Source of the DNA: an uncultured bacterium
GTDB lineage: Bacteria > Pseudomonadota > Gammaproteobacteria > Burkholderiales > Burkholderiaceae_E
Assembly: GCA_903907905.1 (NCBI GenBank)
Contig: CAIVPX010000175.1
Span: 1-64,000 of the forward strand
Direction of reading: 5' to 3'
Length of the DNA stretch: 64,000 nt
The translations under genes were made by a program, and so were the position numbers. The notes beneath the pieces were generated by a model. That model saw only the letters and a list, made by a program, of their open reading frames with translations. It did no database searches and had not been told where the DNA came from. Positions 60,920-64,000 of the stretch are shown here, piece by piece; within the stretch, counting starts at the first letter, position 1, and each line of letters begins with the position of its first letter.

Positions 60920-62539
60920 ATGCCTCAGCTCCGATCTGGCCTGTCGACCAGCAGCGCATCCTTCCAACGCAATCGCGACGCCATGCTCGGGCTGCTCGAG
61001 TATCTGCGTGCGCTCGAGCAGTCCACGCGCGACCGCTCGGCCGCCTCGCGGGAGCGCTTCGACAAGCGCGGACAGTTACTACCGCGCGATCGTGTGTCCC
61101 TGCTGCTTGACCCGGGGTGTGCGTTTCTCGAGCTCTGCTCGCTGGCGGGGCTTGGCCAGGGCAAGGGCGAGGGCGCCGCGAGTGTGCCCGGCGCGGGGCT
61201 GGTGGCGGGCATTGGCACGGTCAGCGGGGTGCGTTGCATGGTCATGGCGTCCGACTCGGGGATCGACGCCGGTGCGCTTCAGCCCATGGGGCTCGACAAG
61301 TTGCTTCGCATCCAGGAAATCGCCCTTGAAAACCGCCTGCCCTATCTGCAGTTGGTTGAAAGCGCGGGCGCAAATCTCCTCGACTACCGGGTCGAGGACT
61401 TCATTCGGGGCGGGGCCACTTTCCGCAACCTGGCGCGCTTGTCAGCCGCGGGTCTGCCCGTCATCACGATCACGCATGGGTCTTCCACGGCAGGGGGCGC
61501 CTATCAGACGGGCCTGTCCGACTACATCATCATGGTGCGGGACCGCACGCGCGCTTTTCTGGCCGGGCCACCGCTCCTCAAGGCCGCCACCGGCGAGATC
61601 GCGACCGAGGAGGAACTGGGCGGTGCCCTGATGCACACCTCGGTGTCGGGCCTGGGGGATTATCTGGCCGAAGACGACCGTGACGCCTTGAGGATCGCGC
61701 GTGACCTTGTGTCCAAGCTCGACTGGAATCGTGATCAGCGGACCGGCCCTCGCCAGCCGTTCAGGCCGCCGCGCTTCGATGCAGAGGATTTGCTCGGGGT
61801 CATGCCCGCCGATTATCGACATGCGGTCGACATGCGGGAGGTGATCGCGCGAATCGCGGACGACTCCGATTTCTTGGTGTTTGGCGAGAACTACGGCTCG
61901 GCAACGGTGTGCGGTCACCTCAGCATCGAGGGTTGGCCGCTGGGCGTCATCACCAACAACGGGCCGATCGACCACGCGGGTGCGACCAAAGCCACGCATT
62001 TCATCCAGGCTTGCTGCCAGTCGGGTACGCCGCTGCTCTATCTCAACAACACCACGGGCTTCATGGTTGGGCGCAGCTACGAGGAGGCGGGCATCATCAA
62101 GCACGGCTCGAAAATGATTCAGGCCGTGAGCAATGCCACCGTGCCGCAGATCACCCTCTACTGCGGCGCGTCCTTTGGTGCGGGCAATTACGGCATGTGC
62201 GGGCGGGGCTTTTCGCCACGATTCTGTTTCAGCTGGCCCAATGCGCGCACCGCCGTGATGGGCGGCGAGCAGGCCGCGCAGACGATGCGCATCGTTGCGG
62301 AGGCCGGCATGCGGCGAAAGGGCGAGGTGAATCCCGCGCAGCTTGATGCGCTGGGTCGTCGTATCGTCGATCGCTTCGAATCGCAGATGAGCGCATTCCA
62401 TACCAGCGCGCTGCTGCTTGACGACGGCGTGATCGATCCGCGCGATACTCGCGCGGTGCTGGCGTTGGTGCTGGCCGTGTGCCACGAGGCCGCGCATCGT
62501 GTGCCCCGGTCCATGCAGTTCGGCGTGGCCCGGCCGTAA
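60920..62539 (+). CDS. acyl-CoA carboxylase, carboxyltransferase subunit (methylcrotonyl/geranyl-CoA type)
   Basis: This 539-residue carboxyltransferase moves CO2 from biotin to a branched acyl-CoA. It has two crotonase-like halves; ITHGSSTAGGAYQTGLSDY and GASFGAGNYGMCGRGFSPRF are the conserved loops, and LNNTTGFMVGRSYEEAGIIK with SKMIQAVSNATVP is closer to methylcrotonyl/geranyl-CoA carboxylases than to propionyl-CoA carboxylases. The start at 60920 (MPQLRSGLSTSSASFQRN) aligns with family N-termini; an upstream ATG at 60842 falls in the palindrome region. The biotin carboxylase gene starts 31 nt downstream. Confidence 0.9.
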   Translation: MPQLRSGLSTSSASFQRNRDAMLGLLEYLRALEQSTRDRSAASRERFDKRGQLLPRDRVSLLLDPGCAFLELCSLAGLGQGKGEGAASVPGAGLVAGIGTVSGVRCMVMASDSGIDAGALQPMGLDKLLRIQEIALENRLPYLQLVESAGANLLDYRVEDFIRGGATFRNLARLSAAGLPVITITHGSSTAGGAYQTGLSDYIIMVRDRTRAFLAGPPLLKAATGEIATEEELGGALMHTSVSGLGDYLAEDDRDALRIARDLVSKLDWNRDQRTGPRQPFRPPRFDAEDLLGVMPADYRHAVDMREVIARIADDSDFLVFGENYGSATVCGHLSIEGWPLGVITNNGPIDHAGATKATHFIQACCQSGTPLLYLNNTTGFMVGRSYEEAGIIKHGSKMIQAVSNATVPQITLYCGASFGAGNYGMCGRGFSPRFCFSWPNARTAVMGGEQAAQTMRIVAEAGMRRKGEVNPAQLDALGRRIVDRFESQMSAFHTSALLLDDGVIDPRDTRAVLALVLAVCHEAAHRVPRSMQFGVARP

Positions 62540-62570
62540 GGCCCGGCGACGCTTGCCAGAGGCGAAGTCC

Positions 62571-64000
62571 ATGAATAGCCATCGATCCTTCGACAAGATC
62601 CTGATCGCCAACCGGGGCGAGATCGCACTGCGGGTGATGCGCTCGGCGCATGCGATGGGCTATCGCACGGTGGCCGTCTACTCCGAGGCCGACCGGTACG
62701 CCCCTCATGTGACCGCTGCCGATGAGTCGGTCTGCATCGGCCCGGCGCCTGCGGCCCAGTCCTACCTGAATGTCCCGGCCATCCTCGAGGCCGCGGCGCT
62801 GACCGGTGCTGGCGCGGTGCACCCCGGCTACGGATTTCTCGCCGAGAATGCAGCCTTCGCGGCAGCCTGTCAGTCGGCCGGCCTGACCTTCATCGGCCCG
62901 GATGCCGACACCATTGCCCTGATGGGCGACAAGGCGAGGGCCAAAAGGCGGATGGCCCAAGCCGGCTTGCCCGGCATCCCAGGCTATCAGGGCGATGAGC
63001 AAAGCCTGCCCAGGCTCGAGGCCGAGGCTTTATTGCTCGGGTTTCCGCTGTTGATCAAGGCTCGCGCGGGCGGGGGCGGGCGGGGCATGCGCCGCGTCGA
63101 CCAGGCGAACCAGTTTGCGGCGCTGCTGGACAGCGCGCGGGCCGAAGCGCTCAAAGCCTTTGGCGACGAGACGGTCATGCTTGAGCGGCTGGTGGTCAAG
63201 GCACGGCATATCGAGATCCAGATCGTCGGTGACCGGTACGGCCAGGTCATTCATCTGGGCGAGCGTGACTGCTCGGTGCAGCGCCGTCACCAGAAGCTGA
63301 TCGAGGAATCCCCGTCGCCTGCCCTGGATGCCGCACTGCGCGCGCGAATGGGTGAGGCCTGCGTGTCGGCCGCGCGTGCGATCGGCTACGTGGGGGTCGG
63401 CACCTTCGAATTTCTGCTCGATGAGCAGCATCGCTTTCACTTCATGGAAATGAACACGCGGCTGCAGGTCGAGCATCCGGTCACCGAGGCCTTGCATGGT
63501 GTCGATCTGGTCGCGTGGCAGATTCGAATTGCCGCCGGTGAAGGCCTCGGTGATCTTGGCGCTGACACCCGCCCGGTGCCGGGCCATGCCATCGAGGCCA
63601 GGCTCTGTGCGGAGGACGCTACGCAGGGCTTTTTGCCGCAAAGCGGCGAGATCCTGCGCTGGCGCGCCCCCGAAGGCCTGCGGGTCGAGCATGCCTTGCG
63701 CGCGGGTGACTCGGTGTCGCCGCATTACGATTCGATGATCGCCAAGCTCATTGCTGTTGGCGCGTCGCGCGACGAGGCGCGGCGCACGCTCATCCGGGCG
63801 CTCGAGCAGACCGTGCTGCTGGGGGTGCGCAGTAACGCAGCCTTTCTGGCTCAATGCCTGCGCCATGAGTCCTTCCAAGGCGGGGCGGTGCGCACCGACT
63901 TCGTCGATCTGCATCGCGAGGCCCTGACCGAATTGCCCGCCCCCAAGCGCGCCGCCCTGCTGGCACTTGCGGGATGGGTCCTGACCCTCGGTAGGGCTGG
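62571..64000 (+). CDS. acyl-CoA carboxylase, biotin carboxylase subunit (partial, runs off the window)
   Basis: At least 476 residues are visible, without a stop. The biotin carboxylase core is present: FDKILIANRGEIALRVMRSA, HPGYGFLAEN, the ATP-grasp glycine loop ARAGGGGRGMR, GERDCSVQRRHQKLIEE and the catalytic segment EMNTRLQVEHPVTE. Family members are about 650-670 residues, so some 190 residues including the biotinyl-Lys domain lie outside the window. The ATG at 62571 is clear. It forms a two-subunit carboxylase with the gene before it. Confidence 0.94.
   Translation, partial: MNSHRSFDKILIANRGEIALRVMRSAHAMGYRTVAVYSEADRYAPHVTAADESVCIGPAPAAQSYLNVPAILEAAALTGAGAVHPGYGFLAENAAFAAACQSAGLTFIGPDADTIALMGDKARAKRRMAQAGLPGIPGYQGDEQSLPRLEAEALLLGFPLLIKARAGGGGRGMRRVDQANQFAALLDSARAEALKAFGDETVMLERLVVKARHIEIQIVGDRYGQVIHLGERDCSVQRRHQKLIEESPSPALDAALRARMGEACVSAARAIGYVGVGTFEFLLDEQHRFHFMEMNTRLQVEHPVTEALHGVDLVAWQIRIAAGEGLGDLGADTRPVPGHAIEARLCAEDATQGFLPQSGEILRWRAPEGLRVEHALRAGDSVSPHYDSMIAKLIAVGASRDEARRTLIRALEQTVLLGVRSNAAFLAQCLRHESFQGGAVRTDFVDLHREALTELPAPKRAALLALAGWVLTLGRA

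Noticed and set aside
61442-62611. A 389-codon minus-strand frame
   Set aside because: Antisense to the carboxyltransferase; no ribosome-binding site or domain.

Overview
The window is GC-rich, densely packed DNA of a betaproteobacterium, most likely Burkholderiales (Comamonadaceae/Alcaligenaceae type). This rests on the strong GC bias at third codon positions, an acnD-prpF pair, a PA2778/PA2779-type pair and, above all, ten intact Bug/TctC-type periplasmic binding proteins plus one broken copy. No tctA/tctB membrane genes lie beside any of them. The species is an inference. I found no rRNA, tRNA or CRISPR array.

Layout. Positions 1-1.4 kb: right end of an IS3-family element, abutting an open frame that looks truncated by it, then a small secreted protein. 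1.4-5.4 kb: prpF and acnD (2-methylcitrate cycle dehydration/isomerisation) without prpB or prpC, and a possible gene scrap behind prpF. 5.4-8.5 kb: a DUF4239-type membrane protein and two divergent Bug proteins. 8.6-14.8 kb: one 2080-residue secreted protein that nests phytase-like, lamin-tail and PhoX-like segments inside a choice-of-anchor I propeller and ends in RTX calcium repeats. 15-24.1 kb: a divergent catabolic cluster. Leftward it has a gentisate-dioxygenase-like cupin, ring-hydroxylating oxygenase beta and alpha subunits, an NTF2-like protein, a Bug protein and a PaaK-like CoA ligase; rightward it has two alpha/beta-hydrolase-fold proteins and a Bug protein. 24.2-27.7 kb: a leftward operon of a trimethylamine-dehydrogenase-like flavoprotein, a Bug protein and a small HNH protein.

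27.7-31.2 kb: a cold-shock protein with terminator and structured leader, an acyl-CoA ligase and a Bug protein. 31.3-37.4 kb: a leftward operon of TRAP transporter dctPQM, an AMP-forming ligase, an AtzG-like small protein and an amidase. 37.6-46.5 kb: a dicarboxylate symporter fused to a solute-binding domain, an unknown membrane protein and a complete RND efflux operon. 46.7-49.4 kb: a decayed stretch with a Bug remnant and an internally deleted amidohydrolase, then an unknown protein and an intact Bug gene. 49.4-53 kb: an FMN-dependent hydroxyacid dehydrogenase, a C39-type peptidase lipoprotein with its PA2779-type partner, and a Bug gene. 53.1-57.7 kb: a rightward operon of HpaI-type aldolase, SDR, Bug, TauD-type dioxygenase and 3-hydroxyisobutyrate-dehydrogenase-like enzyme. 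57.7-64 kb: Bug, enoyl-CoA hydratase and type III CoA-transferase facing, across a perfect inverted repeat, a biotin-dependent acyl-CoA carboxylase operon that runs off the end.

The recurring design is a small catabolic operon that pairs a periplasmic binding protein with CoA-, oxygenase- or amide-dependent enzymes for an organic acid or aromatic compound. The most promising undescribed system is the oxygenase/cupin/hydrolase cluster at 15-24 kb. The most unusual single gene is the nested RTX phosphoesterase-like protein at 8.6-14.8 kb.
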